In this document: positions 34,830 to 43,981 of the stretch, piece after piece
Layout: each line of letters begins with the position of its first letter
Position numbering within the stretch: position 1 is the stretch's first letter
Assembly: GCF_020443565.1 (NCBI RefSeq)
Contig: NZ_JAIZZN010000023.1
Span: 1-64,000, forward strand
Reading direction: 5' to 3'
DNA from: Clostridium sp. CS001
GTDB lineage: Bacteria > Bacillota > Clostridia > Clostridiales > Clostridiaceae
Length of the DNA stretch: 64,000 nucleotides
The notes under the pieces: generated by a model
What the model was told of the DNA's origin: nothing
The model's database searches: none
Seen by the model: only the letters and a program-made list of their open reading frames with translations
Position numbers and translations under genes: made by a program

Positions 34830-35441
34830 ATGCATAATCTCATATCTGCATTTCCGTTGTACAACTTTTTAAAATACTGTAATGCCAATTCCTCTGATAA
34901 AATTATTCTTGATTGTGGCGCTGGTGGCTCTAATCCACCACTTTCTTTATTTCACGAGTTTGGATATAAAACTTATGGCATTGAAATATCTAAGGGACAA
35001 TTAGAAAAGGCAAATATATTCTGTGATGAACATAATACAGCTTTAAACATTATGCATGGTGATATAAAAAAAATTCCTTTTGATAATGAATTGTTTAGTT
35101 TTCTATTTTCTTACAATACCTCTGTTCATATGAAAAAAGGGGGTTTTTCACTTGCTTTATCAGAATTTTACCGTGTACTAAAGTCTAATGGGTTATGTTA
35201 TGTTAACTTCTTAAGTGAAGAGTGCGATTCATATGGAGAGGGTATACAGCTAGGTGACGGTGAATTCATGCAAATTGAAGATAATGAAGAAGTGCTTTAT
35301 TGTCATTACAAAGATAGCGAAATCCAGGGCTACTTTGGAAAATTTAAAGTTATCTATAAGGAAAAACGAATAATTAAAAGGGAGATAGATGGCATTAACT
35401 ATACTTGCGCATATCTTGATTATATATTATTAAAAAATTAA
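34830..35441 (+). CDS. Class I SAM-dependent methyltransferase
   Basis: A 203-residue protein with a weak ribosome binding site (AAAGGCGG). Motif I is IILDCGAGGSNPPLSLFHEF (residues 26-45) followed by TYGIEISKGQLEKA. FSFLFSYNTSVHM is motif IV. UbiE/Coq5-like small methyltransferase; the acceptor is unknown. It is the last gene of the accessory run before a promoter region. Confidence 0.83.
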   Translation: MHNLISAFPLYNFLKYCNANSSDKIILDCGAGGSNPPLSLFHEFGYKTYGIEISKGQLEKANIFCDEHNTALNIMHGDIKKIPFDNELFSFLFSYNTSVHMKKGGFSLALSEFYRVLKSNGLCYVNFLSEECDSYGEGIQLGDGEFMQIEDNEEVLYCHYKDSEIQGYFGKFKVIYKEKRIIKREIDGINYTCAYLDYILLKN

Positions 35442-35466
35442 ACCAATGTATAAACTCATAACTCAT

Positions 35467-35495
35467 TGACATTATACTAACCTCAATATAAAATT
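35467..35495 (+). promoter_or_regulatory. Sigma-A type promoter
   Basis: TTGACA (35467-35472) is followed after 17 bp by TAAAAT. A second perfect TATAAT lies at about 35620, closer to the next gene start, with a poor -35. Both could serve the coiled-coil gene at 35647. Confidence 0.5.
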
Positions 35496-35646
35496 CTATG
35501 TGAGTACATTTTATAAAAAAACTTTCGTAAGATTATGGTAATAAATAGACTTGTAATATCCTCAAAATACGGATTATGGTAAGTATAAAATTAACACTTT
35601 TTACCCAAACTAAAAGATGTTATAATTATTATAGGTGGTGAGATCA

Positions 35647-35910
35647 GTGGATAAAGAATTAATAAAAGCGCTAAGTGAATTGCTTGACGATAAATTAAGA
35701 CCAATAAATCAAACGTTAGATGAGCACACACAAATTTTAAGAGCATTAGAGCATTCTGCACAAGTAAGTAAAGCTGAACAAGATAAAATGTCTAATGATA
35801 TATCTCATATCAAAGGAAATATTGAAGCTCTTAGAAAAGATGTATCAACAGTTGAAATAGTTACTGCAAACAATTATGCTGATATAGCTAAATTAAAAGC
35901 AGTGAAATAA
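35647..35910 (+). CDS. Small coiled-coil protein, unknown
   Basis: An 87-residue protein starting with GTG at 35647, five bases after AGGTGGTGA; upstream GTG codons lie inside the ribosome binding site. The sequence VDKELIKALSELLDDKLRPI and onward has heptad repeats through most of its length, rich in Glu, Lys and Asp, as in small clostridial and bacillar proteins often placed near phage or plasmid functions. No catalytic motif. It has its own promoter and a strong terminator, so it is a single-gene unit. Confidence 0.75.
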   Translation: MDKELIKALSELLDDKLRPINQTLDEHTQILRALEHSAQVSKAEQDKMSNDISHIKGNIEALRKDVSTVEIVTANNYADIAKLKAVK

Positions 35911-35922
35911 GGCATATTATAT

Positions 35923-35960
35923 AAAAGTACAAACCATGGCAAGCTGGTTTGTACTTTTTT
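35923..35960 (+). terminator. Rho-independent terminator
   Basis: AAAAGTACAAACCA (35923-35936) pairs with TGGTTTGTACTTTT across an 8-nt loop, followed by a T run. Confidence 0.93.
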
Positions 35961-35988
35961 ACTTATTAAATATAATTCATTATCTCTA

Positions 35989-36042
35989 TTGACATTATGT
36001 GGAACAGTGATATGATTATACATAGGATGTCTATGCATAGAT
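35989..36042 (+). promoter_or_regulatory. Promoter and possible PadR operator
   Basis: TTGACA (35989-35994) and TATGAT (36011-36016) are 16 bp apart. Just downstream CATAGGATGTCTATG (36021-36035) is an inverted repeat and CTATGCATAG (36031-36040) is a palindrome; these overlap the expected transcription start and could bind the PadR protein coded next. Confidence 0.6.
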
Positions 36043-36091
36043 TTAATAGGTATAAATCATAATATTTAATTATATATAAGGGGGCGTAACA

Positions 36092-36433
36092 ATGTTAATA
36101 AACAAGGAACTTTTAAAAGGTAGTACGGTAACTCTTATTTTAAAACTAATTAATAAGAAACCAATGTATGGTTACGAGATGATAAAAGAAATGGACGAAA
36201 AATCAAAGGGTGTATTTACGTTAAAAGAAGGTACATTGTATCCCATTTTACATACTTTAGAGGCAAACGGATTAGTAGAGGCATATTGGGATGAGGAATC
36301 TTCAAAACGCAAAAGGAAATACTACAGAATAACCAAGGAAGGTAAATCATCTTTAAAGGAAAAAGAAGAAGAATGGGCAACATTTCGATCAGCAGTTGAT
36401 AACATGTTATTGGAGGCTATATCATGGGCATAG
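36092..36433 (+). CDS. PadR family transcriptional regulator
   Basis: A 113-residue winged-helix protein behind AAGGGGGC. The start LINKELLKGSTVTLILKLI, then MYGYEMIKEM, FTLKEGTLYPILHTLEANGL and RKRKYYRITKEGK are the classical PadR pattern, with a C-terminal dimer helix. It overlaps the start of the next gene by 10 bases. PadR/membrane-protein pairs in Firmicutes usually have the regulator repress the pair until a cell-envelope signal appears. Confidence 0.93.
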   Translation: MLINKELLKGSTVTLILKLINKKPMYGYEMIKEMDEKSKGVFTLKEGTLYPILHTLEANGLVEAYWDEESSKRKRKYYRITKEGKSSLKEKEEEWATFRSAVDNMLLEAISWA

Positions 36434-37749
36434 AGGATAATTTTAAAATTAATGAATATATAGATTATGTTTGTTCTTTTGTGAAATATAAAGAAGCCCA
36501 TAAAGAAATAAAAGAGGAACTATCATCACACATTGAGGATGTTTTAGATGAATACACTTTGGGAAGTGAATTCACTGCAACCGTGAATGCCGAACATGGA
36601 TTATTACAAGAAGAAGCCATTGCTAAAGCTATCAATCGAATGGGAGATGGAGAAGGCCTAGGTAAGCAGCTAAACATAGCACATAAAGGAACGCCCGATT
36701 GGATTACGTTACTTTTAACTATATTACTTGTAAATACAGGGATTATATTGATGTATCTTATGAAATATAAAAGCTTATATAGAAGTAGTGATTATTTATT
36801 TACACATAGCTTGTTATATGCTGCTATTGGTACTATAGGCATAGTGATATTATATTTCTTCGATTACAGGAAAATAGAAAAATATTCGAAACATATTTTC
36901 GCAGGAATGCTCTTCATATTTATCATATCAATTTTTATGGGAAATACTATAAATGGACATATTTTTATTAGGATAGGAAGTTTCACAATTGATTTTAAAG
37001 CAATTAGTTTGTATGTATTTATAATTGCATTAGCAGGTATATTTAACAATTATGACTGGACTAATAAAATAAATTTAATTAAGGCTATAGCATATTTATG
37101 CCTTCCACTATTCTTTATGCTATGTGCAAATGGGCTAACCTACTGTGGGATTTATTTTATTGCATTTATAGTTTTAGCACTTAAATCAAATATGAAAAAA
37201 AGATATGCTATTTACTTAGTAATATTTAATGCTGTTTGTTTTCTATATTTTGTTTTATCTGCCCCATATAGAACGAAAAGATTTTTTAGTTTTTTAAATC
37301 CCTTCGCTGACCCTGAAGGAGCTGGATACTTAGGTGTACAAATGTATAAAATAACTCATACCTCTGGAATTTTTGGTAATGGGTTTTCTGCAAACGAAAA
37401 TTTATTACGAGTGCCTGTGCTAGAATCAGACTTTATATTTAATTATATAGTTCACACTTTTGGATGGCTTGGAGCTGCAGCTATTATTACTCTAATTATA
37501 TCTTTCATATATAGAATTCTAAACATTTCAAAATATGTTAAGGATAGTTATGGTAGACTACTTATATCAGGGTTAATTAGCATATTCATCGTTCAATTTT
37601 CAGCAAATATATTAATGAACTTAAACTTGTTCCCGATTTTAGGGATTGCACTTCCTTTTATAAGCTATGGTGGTTCTTCAAGTCTTATTAATATGGGCGC
37701 TGTAGGGATTATTATGAGCGTGTATAGAAGGAGAAGTTTGTCTCAGTAA
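36424..37749 (+). CDS. SEDS (FtsW/RodA/SpoVE) family protein with permease prefix domain
   Basis: A 441-residue protein behind GGAGG within the end of the PadR gene. Residues 1-90 form a soluble prefix (EYIDYVCSFVKYKEAHKEIK, EELSSHIEDV, EAIAKAINRMGDGEGLGKQL) seen in proteins coupled to PadR regulators. Residues 100-435 hold about ten membrane helices with the SEDS signature, including FLNPFADPEGAGYL, GNGFSANE and PFISYGGSSSLINMG. SEDS proteins are peptidoglycan glycosyltransferases. A regulated, non-essential paralogue used under envelope stress is the likely role. Confidence 0.9.
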   Translation: MGIEDNFKINEYIDYVCSFVKYKEAHKEIKEELSSHIEDVLDEYTLGSEFTATVNAEHGLLQEEAIAKAINRMGDGEGLGKQLNIAHKGTPDWITLLLTILLVNTGIILMYLMKYKSLYRSSDYLFTHSLLYAAIGTIGIVILYFFDYRKIEKYSKHIFAGMLFIFIISIFMGNTINGHIFIRIGSFTIDFKAISLYVFIIALAGIFNNYDWTNKINLIKAIAYLCLPLFFMLCANGLTYCGIYFIAFIVLALKSNMKKRYAIYLVIFNAVCFLYFVLSAPYRTKRFFSFLNPFADPEGAGYLGVQMYKITHTSGIFGNGFSANENLLRVPVLESDFIFNYIVHTFGWLGAAAIITLIISFIYRILNISKYVKDSYGRLLISGLISIFIVQFSANILMNLNLFPILGIALPFISYGGSSSLINMGAVGIIMSVYRRRSLSQ

Positions 37750-37768
37750 CATGGTAACTACATGTAAA

Positions 37769-37804
37769 ACCATATATGATTGTTTAAGAACAAGCATATA
37801 TGGT
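37769..37804 (+). repeat. Perfect 10-bp inverted repeat
   Basis: ACCATATATG (37769-37778) and CATATATGGT (37795-37804) pair over a 16-nt loop in the gap after the SEDS gene. There is no T run in the plus direction, so it may be a weak terminator, an operator or an RNA-stability element. Confidence 0.6.
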
Positions 37805-37864
37805 ATATAATAAGAACATAAACTTTCTTTTTATAAAATAATTTATAAAGTAGGTGCGCAGTTA

Positions 37865-38284
37865 GTGGATATACTATATGATAAATCAGAAATAATTAAA
37901 ATATTAAAATCTAAGGATGTAATTGATTTTTTAAATAAATACAATATAACTACTATGATTATGTTTGGAAGTATTACTAATAATGAGTTCAATGATGAAT
38001 CAGATGTTGACTTAGCACTGGTAGCTGATATAGAAATTGAATTAGATAAAATTTTAGACATAGAGCTGTTTTTGCAAAACCTCTTAAATAGAGAAATTGA
38101 TATTTTAGATCTAAGAAGTGAAGTTCTTGATTTATTCTTAAAAATAAATATTTTAAATACAGGAAAGGTTATTTACTCTAAAGATAATAGCCAATCTTTA
38201 AATATTTTATATGATGAGGTTGATAAAATATATAGAGAAAATGAAAACTTTATATACTTTAGAAAGGTGGATGTATTATCATGA
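37865..38284 (+). CDS. MNT-type minimal nucleotidyltransferase
   Basis: A 139-residue protein starting with GTG after a poor ribosome binding site (TAGGTGCG). It has the nucleotidyltransferase signature MIMFGSITNNEFNDESDVDL (residues 35-54), G-S-x(n)-D-x-D, in COG1669/MNT form, and then REIDILDL with the third acidic residue. MNT proteins normally pair with a HEPN protein as an antitoxin that adenylylates the toxin. No HEPN gene is adjacent; the next gene is an ABC-class ATPase. Confidence 0.8.
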   Translation: MDILYDKSEIIKILKSKDVIDFLNKYNITTMIMFGSITNNEFNDESDVDLALVADIEIELDKILDIELFLQNLLNREIDILDLRSEVLDLFLKINILNTGKVIYSKDNSQSLNILYDEVDKIYRENENFIYFRKVDVLS

Positions 38285-38357
38285 ATTAAGAAATATTAAT
38301 GAAAATAGCCAAATCATACGTGAAGTAGTTTTAAAAAAGTATACAGGAGCGATTTAT

Positions 38358-40058
38358 ATGAAAAATTCAGAGTTCTTAAGAAATGACTTAAAAAGAATTG
38401 ATGGAAAAAGCTACAGATCATATAAGGATTTAGAGGGAGAATATGATTTTGGTGATTACACACTCTGTATAGATCACGTTCAAGGTGACCCCTTTGCATC
38501 CCCATCAAGAATTAGAGTAGTAGTTAATCAGAGGGTTTCAAAGTTTCCAAAAGAACTTTATGATAATATAAACAAAAACATTGCGGTAGCGGACTATTTA
38601 ACAAGAGAATTTTATTCGAATATTAATAGATGCGCTGAAAAGGTTTTTGGTTCTGGTAAGAGTGGATTAATAGCTATAAGTAGATGTCCCCAAGAAATTT
38701 TAAATAGAACCTCAATAACCATAAATGAAGATAAAATAGAAGCAAGGTTTTATGTTGGTTTCCCCGCAAGTGGACGAAGTGTTTTATCAAGAGAGCTTGA
38801 GAAAATTTTATATAATGTTATACCAAGCATTGTAGAAAAAACCTTAATATATAAAAATATTAATAGTTTAAAGCTAATAACTAGAGTAAATCTAGTAGAA
38901 GACCAAGAATATATAAGAGGCGAACTACATAACAAAGGACTAGTTGCCTTTATTGCTAACGGTTCAATGCTTCCTAGGGAAAGTGGCATATCTTCAAAAG
39001 TATTAAAAGGTGGAAAATCCTTTGTTTCCCCAAAAGAATTAGAGGTAGGGTTTAATACCAAAAGTATGGGCAAAATTATAGGTATGGGTATTAAGAAGGG
39101 TGTAACTCTTATAGTAGGTGGAGGTTACCATGGTAAATCTACATTATTAAAAGCTTTAGAGCTTGGGGTTTACAATCATATTGAAGGTGATGGGAGAGAG
39201 TTTGTTATAACTGATGGCTCAGCTTTAAAAGTAAGAGCAGAGGATAATAGATGTATCACTAAAACCGATATATCCTTATTTATAAGCAACTTACCAAGCG
39301 GCGCAGATACTGTAGAATTTTATACAGATAACGCCAGTGGTAGCACATCACAGGCAGCGAACATTATTGAGGGAATCGAAAGTAAAGCTAGTGTGCTTTT
39401 AATTGATGAGGATACTTCTGCTACTAATTTTATGATGAGAGATGATTTAATGCAGAAATTGGTTTCTAAAGAAAAAGAACCAATTACGCCTTTTATTGAA
39501 ATAGTTAGACCTTTATATAGCCAAAAGGGTATCTCCACTATAATGGTAGTAGGGAGCTGCGGAGATTTTTTTGATGTAGCAGATTCTGTAATACAAATGG
39601 ACAATTATGAGGCTATGGATGTTACAAAAGAGGCTAAAAATCTAAGCAAAGGTCATATTTTAAAAAGAATTAATGATAGAAATTTAAAAATACATATTGC
39701 TTTTAATAAAGTAGTAAAAGCTAGTACAATCAAGGTAGGGGAGAAGGGTATTAAAATCAAAGCTATAGGGTTAACCACACTTAGCATAAATAGAGAAGAC
39801 ATAGATTTAAGGGCTTTGGAACAAATAGTTGATACTGAGCAAGTAAATGCTATAGGTTCAATTATGAAATGGGCAGAGACTAATATCATGGATAAAGGCT
39901 TGGGCTTTGAAAGTATGGTAGATAATATAATTTTAGAAGTAGAAAAAAATGGACTACTATCTTTGGAAAAAGTAAAAGGTGGTAGTGGAAGTTTAGCTAT
40001 GCCTAGAAAGCAAGAAATAATGGCAGCTTATAATAGGTATAGAAACTTAAAGGTGTAG
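38358..40058 (+). CDS. ABC-class ATPase (COG3044)
   Basis: A 566-residue protein starting at the ATG behind AGGAGCG; an upstream extension in frame lacks a site. It is the predicted ABC-class ATPase: LIVGGGYHGKSTLLKALELG is the Walker A segment near residue 254, VLLIDEDTSATNFM holds the Walker B acidic pair, and GSGSLAMPRKQEIMAAYNR ends it. There are no membrane segments. The cellular role of this family is unknown; it is widespread as a single gene. A strong bidirectional terminator follows. Confidence 0.9.
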   Translation: MKNSEFLRNDLKRIDGKSYRSYKDLEGEYDFGDYTLCIDHVQGDPFASPSRIRVVVNQRVSKFPKELYDNINKNIAVADYLTREFYSNINRCAEKVFGSGKSGLIAISRCPQEILNRTSITINEDKIEARFYVGFPASGRSVLSRELEKILYNVIPSIVEKTLIYKNINSLKLITRVNLVEDQEYIRGELHNKGLVAFIANGSMLPRESGISSKVLKGGKSFVSPKELEVGFNTKSMGKIIGMGIKKGVTLIVGGGYHGKSTLLKALELGVYNHIEGDGREFVITDGSALKVRAEDNRCITKTDISLFISNLPSGADTVEFYTDNASGSTSQAANIIEGIESKASVLLIDEDTSATNFMMRDDLMQKLVSKEKEPITPFIEIVRPLYSQKGISTIMVVGSCGDFFDVADSVIQMDNYEAMDVTKEAKNLSKGHILKRINDRNLKIHIAFNKVVKASTIKVGEKGIKIKAIGLTTLSINREDIDLRALEQIVDTEQVNAIGSIMKWAETNIMDKGLGFESMVDNIILEVEKNGLLSLEKVKGGSGSLAMPRKQEIMAAYNRYRNLKV

Positions 40059-40064
40059 TTTTAT

Positions 40065-40112
40065 AACTCAAAAGAGGGAGTGTTAGTAATTAACACTTCC
40101 TCTTTTGAGTTT
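40065..40112 (+). terminator. Bidirectional terminator between convergent genes
   Basis: AACTCAAAAGAGGGAGTGTTA pairs with TAACACTTCCTCTTTTGAGTT (one G-T pair) with T-rich ends on both strands. The thiamine operon's last stop codon lies inside the stem. Confidence 0.93.
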
Positions 40113-40691
40113 ATCAATATATTGTTTTGTTACAACGAAAGGGTCTTTCTCTTTCATTATGGTAGACATAACTGCCACCCCATGTGCTCCTGACTCTATA
40201 ACCTTAAGAACATTCAAAGTGGTAATTCCACCTAATGCAATTATAGGTATAGAAACATTTTTTCTAATATCTTTAATAAGTTCTATGCCTCTAGGTGGAA
40301 GACCTTTCTTACAATCAGTTTCAAAAATATGTCCTACCAATAAATAATTTGCACCTTGCTTTTCAGCTTCCATAGCTTCATTGAGGCTATGAACAGAAAC
40401 ACCAATAATACCCTTAAAGGAGAACTTCATTTCAATAAATTTTTCAAAGCTTACGTGAAAGCCATAAGCTTCCACACCCTTTGCCACTTCTAAATTGCTA
40501 TTTACTATAAGTTTTACACTTCTATGTCCGATGATACCCTTAATTTTTTTCGCCATAATTAAAAGTTCATCATAAAGTAAATCTTTTTCTCTAAGAATAA
40601 TTGCAGATATTCCGCCATTAATAGCATCCTCAATAATTTTATAAAAATCCTTATGATAAGCCAGCTTTCTATTTGTTATGAGGTAGAGCAT
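40083..40691 (-). CDS. tenI: Thiazole tautomerase TenI / ThiE-family protein
   Basis: A 202-residue TIM-barrel protein, last gene of the thiamine operon, 1 bp after thiC. LITNRKL, ILREKDL, IIGVSVHSLNEA and ALGGITTLNV are shared by ThiE and TenI. GHIFETDCKKGLPPRGIEL and FHVSFEKF fit TenI better: ThiE normally has a GvHlGq-type loop and a VGPxFxTxTK phosphate loop. TenI aromatises the thiazole carboxylate made by ThiG and ThiH. The stop codon lies within the terminator stem. If it is TenI, a true thiE must be elsewhere in the genome. Confidence 0.85.
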   Translation of the reverse strand: MLYLITNRKLAYHKDFYKIIEDAINGGISAIILREKDLLYDELLIMAKKIKGIIGHRSVKLIVNSNLEVAKGVEAYGFHVSFEKFIEMKFSFKGIIGVSVHSLNEAMEAEKQGANYLLVGHIFETDCKKGLPPRGIELIKDIRKNVSIPIIALGGITTLNVLKVIESGAHGVAVMSTIMKEKDPFVVTKQYIDKLKRGSVNY

Positions 40692-40692
40692 A

Positions 40693-42006
40693 CTAGTTGT
40701 CGTCTCTTAAAATATTTAGATCTTTTCCTTCCATTATCTTATTCATGTTTCTCATAGAGCACATCTTTCCACACATAGTGCAGCTATCTTCATGCTCAGG
40801 AGAAGATTCTTTTCTGTATCTTCTAGCTTTTTCTGGATCAATGGCAAGTTCAAACATTCTTTCCCAATTAAGTTCTTGCCTTGCTTTACTCATCTCATTA
40901 TCCCAGTCTCTAGACCCTGGAATATTTTTAGCTATATCACCAGCATGAGCAGCTATTTTCACAGCAACAATTCCTTCTTTAACATCTTCTAAGTTAGGTA
41001 ATCTTAAATGCTCAGCAGGAGTTACATAGCATAGAAAATCTGCCCCACTACTTGCTGCTAATGCTCCACCAATAGCGCTTGTAATATGGTCATATCCTGG
41101 TGCTATGTCAGTAACTATTGGTCCTAGTACGTAAAATGGAGCACCGTGACAAAGTTTTTTTTCAAGTAACATATTTGCTTTAACTTCATTTAATGCCATA
41201 TGTCCTGGACCTTCTATTATAACTTGTACATTTTTCTCCCAAGCTCTTAATGTAAGTTCTCCAAGTATCATTAATTCTTTGATTTGACAAGCATCCGTGG
41301 AGTCATTTATAGATCCAGGTCTACATGCATCTCCAAGACTTAAAGTTAAATCATATTTTGTACATATATCCAATAGCTCATCATAATACTCATAGAAAGG
41401 ATTTTCTTTATTGTTAAGTTGCATCCATGCATAAAGAAGGGACCCACCTCTTGAAACAATGTTTGTGAGTCTCTTATTTCTTTTAAATACGTCTGCTGTT
41501 TCTCTGTTTATACCTGCATGAATGGTTACAAAATCCACACCTTCTTTGGCATGTTTTTCAACAACCTCTAAAAATTCTTTTGCAGTTATGTCCTTTAACT
41601 CTTTATCATAAAAACCAACAGCATCATATATTGGTACAGTTCCTATCATAGCAGAGGATACTTCAACAAGTTTTTTTCTAAATTCTTCTGTTTTTCCAAA
41701 AGAGCTTAAGTCCATTATAGCCTCAGCTTTCATATCTATAGCTAGTTGTACTTTTTTCATCTCTTCATCAATGTCATAGCAATCCTTTGAAATACCAAGG
41801 TTTACGTTGACTTTTGTTTTAAGACCTTGTCCTACACCTTCTGGGTCTAAAGATTTATGATTTTTATTGGCTGGTATAACAACTTTTCCTTCTGCAATAA
41901 GTTTCCTTAAAAGTTCAATATCCATATTTTCTTTTCTAGCTACTATTTCCATTTCCTTTGTAACAATACCTCTTTTTGCAGCGTCCATTTGAGTTGTATA
42001 AATCAT
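40693..42006 (-). CDS. thiC: Phosphomethylpyrimidine synthase ThiC
   Basis: A 437-residue radical-SAM enzyme that converts aminoimidazole ribotide into the HMP-phosphate half of thiamine. It is full length for the short clostridial type lacking the N-terminal domain. Motifs include [49 protein letters not shown] and the C-terminal iron-sulfur ligands CTMCGKMC (C-x2-C-x3-C as read). The start ATG has GGAGATTTTAAA upstream. It is the fifth gene of the operon. Confidence 0.96.
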   Translation of the reverse strand: MIYTTQMDAAKRGIVTKEMEIVARKENMDIELLRKLIAEGKVVIPANKNHKSLDPEGVGQGLKTKVNVNLGISKDCYDIDEEMKKVQLAIDMKAEAIMDLSSFGKTEEFRKKLVEVSSAMIGTVPIYDAVGFYDKELKDITAKEFLEVVEKHAKEGVDFVTIHAGINRETADVFKRNKRLTNIVSRGGSLLYAWMQLNNKENPFYEYYDELLDICTKYDLTLSLGDACRPGSINDSTDACQIKELMILGELTLRAWEKNVQVIIEGPGHMALNEVKANMLLEKKLCHGAPFYVLGPIVTDIAPGYDHITSAIGGALAASSGADFLCYVTPAEHLRLPNLEDVKEGIVAVKIAAHAGDIAKNIPGSRDWDNEMSKARQELNWERMFELAIDPEKARRYRKESSPEHEDSCTMCGKMCSMRNMNKIMEGKDLNILRDDN

Positions 42007-42074
42007 TTTAAAATCTCCTTTATTATATATTATTTATTTGTAAATACTTGACTTGGCTTCGTTATTATATTAGT

Positions 42075-43178
42075 TTATATTGCCATCCAGTCTTTAAAAA
42101 TAGGTTGATAATTTTTAGATATTATAGCCTTTTTAACTTCGTCAACAGTTCTATTATCACTTATTTCAAATTGACTCTCACCAGTGTTTGAGTATGAATG
42201 TCCTCCAACCTCTGTAGATACACCCGCAGACATTTTAGTTATCCCTAAGGGGATTAAGTTATCTCTAAAGCTTTGTGTTTCTCTTGTAGAAAGAGTTATG
42301 CCAACATAAGGTAGAAAAATTCTAAAAGCGAGAATTATTTGAAGTAAGTTTTTATCTTCTACAAAAGAAATATCATCAAAACTTCCTACATGAGGTCTTA
42401 TTCTAGGTGTAGAAATACTAATTTCCATTTCGGGATACTTATTTTGAATATAATCTGCATGAAGTGCGGAGTAGAATGCTTCTTTTCTCCAATCATCAAG
42501 ACCTAGTAGAGCACCGATATTAACACTTCTTATTTTAGCTATGCAGGCTCTTTCTGGCGCATCCAATCTAAACTTATAATCTTTTTTGGGTCCCATTATA
42601 TGCACTTTGTCATAAATAGTCTCATTATAAACTTCCTGGTATACAGTTAGCCCATCTACACCTGCTTCAACAACTTTTATATATTCCTCTGTAGTTAAAG
42701 GATATATTTCTATTGAAATTGAATCAAAATATTTCTTTAAAATCTTTACCGCATCAATGATATATGATACTGGAGCTTCCTTACTGCTTTCTCCGGTAAG
42801 TACAAGAATATGTTTAAGTCCAGAAACTGCAATGGCTTTTGCTTCTTCTTCAATTTCTTGCATAGTTAAGGTTTTTCTCTTTATTTTATTTTCTACATTA
42901 TAACTGCAATATGCACATTTATTAACACAGTAGTTTGATAGATATAAAGGGGTATAAAGTAAAATTGCTTTTCCAAAGTGCTGCAGTGATAATTGCTGAG
43001 CCTTTTGTGCTAGCTGCTCTATATGTTTTTCAGCACAGGGAGAAAGTAGTGCTAAAAAATCCAGGTTTGAAATTTTATCTTTACTAAGTATCCTCAAAAC
43101 ATCATCATCTTTTATTTGGTTAAAGAAAGAATCAAAATCCATATTTTTATTTTCAGTATAACAATCATAAAAGCTCAT
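42075..43178 (-). CDS. thiH: 2-iminoacetate synthase ThiH
   Basis: A 367-residue radical-SAM enzyme that cleaves tyrosine to supply dehydroglycine for thiazole formation. The cluster-binding motif is CVNKCAYCSY (C-x3-C-x2-C). LTGESSKEAPVSYI and GALLGLDDWRKEAFYSALHA, then SISTPRIRPH are ThiH-typical. It starts in tandem with the end of thiG and is separated from thiC by 68 bp that hold its ribosome binding site. Confidence 0.96.
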   Translation of the reverse strand: MSFYDCYTENKNMDFDSFFNQIKDDDVLRILSKDKISNLDFLALLSPCAEKHIEQLAQKAQQLSLQHFGKAILLYTPLYLSNYCVNKCAYCSYNVENKIKRKTLTMQEIEEEAKAIAVSGLKHILVLTGESSKEAPVSYIIDAVKILKKYFDSISIEIYPLTTEEYIKVVEAGVDGLTVYQEVYNETIYDKVHIMGPKKDYKFRLDAPERACIAKIRSVNIGALLGLDDWRKEAFYSALHADYIQNKYPEMEISISTPRIRPHVGSFDDISFVEDKNLLQIILAFRIFLPYVGITLSTRETQSFRDNLIPLGITKMSAGVSTEVGGHSYSNTGESQFEISDNRTVDEVKKAIISKNYQPIFKDWMAI

Positions 43179-43954
43179 TAATTATCACCTTCATGTAAGA
43201 ATCCAGTTAGGGGAGAAGATGCTATAGCTAAATTGTTTTCTAACCCGAACTTAGCATTATAGGCAAGCCGTCCAGCTCTTACTGCAAGAGAAAATGCTTC
43301 TGCCATTTTTATAGGATTGTTAGATGTAGCTATAGCAGTATTAAGAAGAACTGCAGCAGCTCCCATTTCCATTGCCTCTGCTGCCTGTGATGGTCGTCCT
43401 ATACCAGCATCAACAATAATGGGTAGGGATATTTCATCTATTAATATCTGTATTAATTCCTTAGTTCTTATTCCTCTATTAGTTCCAATAGGTGAACCAA
43501 GTGGCATTACTGCAGCAGCACCTGCATCAACTAATCGTTTTGCACTCATTAAATCTGGACTCATATAAGGTAGTACTACGAATCCTTCCTTTGCAAGGAT
43601 TTCAGTGGCTTTTATAGTTTCGTAATTATCAGGCAATAGATATTTATTATCTGATATGACTTCTATCTTAATCCAGTTTCCGCATCCCATAGCCTTGGCA
43701 ATACGAGCTATTCTAACTGCCTCTTCAGCATTCCTAGCTCCAGAAGTATTAGGTAATAATATACAACTCTTAGGTATGTACTCTAGAATATTTTCTTCTT
43801 TTGATGATAAGTTAACTCTTCTAATTGCCATAGTAATTACTTGTGCACCAGAGCTTTCAATAACTTTGGTTGCCATATCATTACTACTATACTTACCTGT
43901 GCCTATTAGCAATCTACTTTTAAGTTCTACGCCACCGATTATTAGATTATCCAT
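43178..43954 (-). CDS. thiG: Thiazole synthase ThiG
   Basis: A 258-residue TIM-barrel enzyme that joins deoxyxylulose phosphate, dehydroglycine and ThiS-thiocarboxylate sulfur. [20 protein letters not shown], then [29 protein letters not shown] and [20 protein letters not shown] are its signatures. The lysine that forms the imine with the sugar lies within the [10 protein letters not shown] strand. The start used is the ATG eight bases after GAGGGAG, not the GTG 9 bases upstream. Confidence 0.96.
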   Translation of the reverse strand: MDNLIIGGVELKSRLLIGTGKYSSNDMATKVIESSGAQVITMAIRRVNLSSKEENILEYIPKSCILLPNTSGARNAEEAVRIARIAKAMGCGNWIKIEVISDNKYLLPDNYETIKATEILAKEGFVVLPYMSPDLMSAKRLVDAGAAAVMPLGSPIGTNRGIRTKELIQILIDEISLPIIVDAGIGRPSQAAEAMEMGAAAVLLNTAIATSNNPIKMAEAFSLAVRAGRLAYNAKFGLENNLAIASSPLTGFLHEGDN

Positions 43955-43981
43955 AGTATTCACTCCCTCTAAAATATAAAT

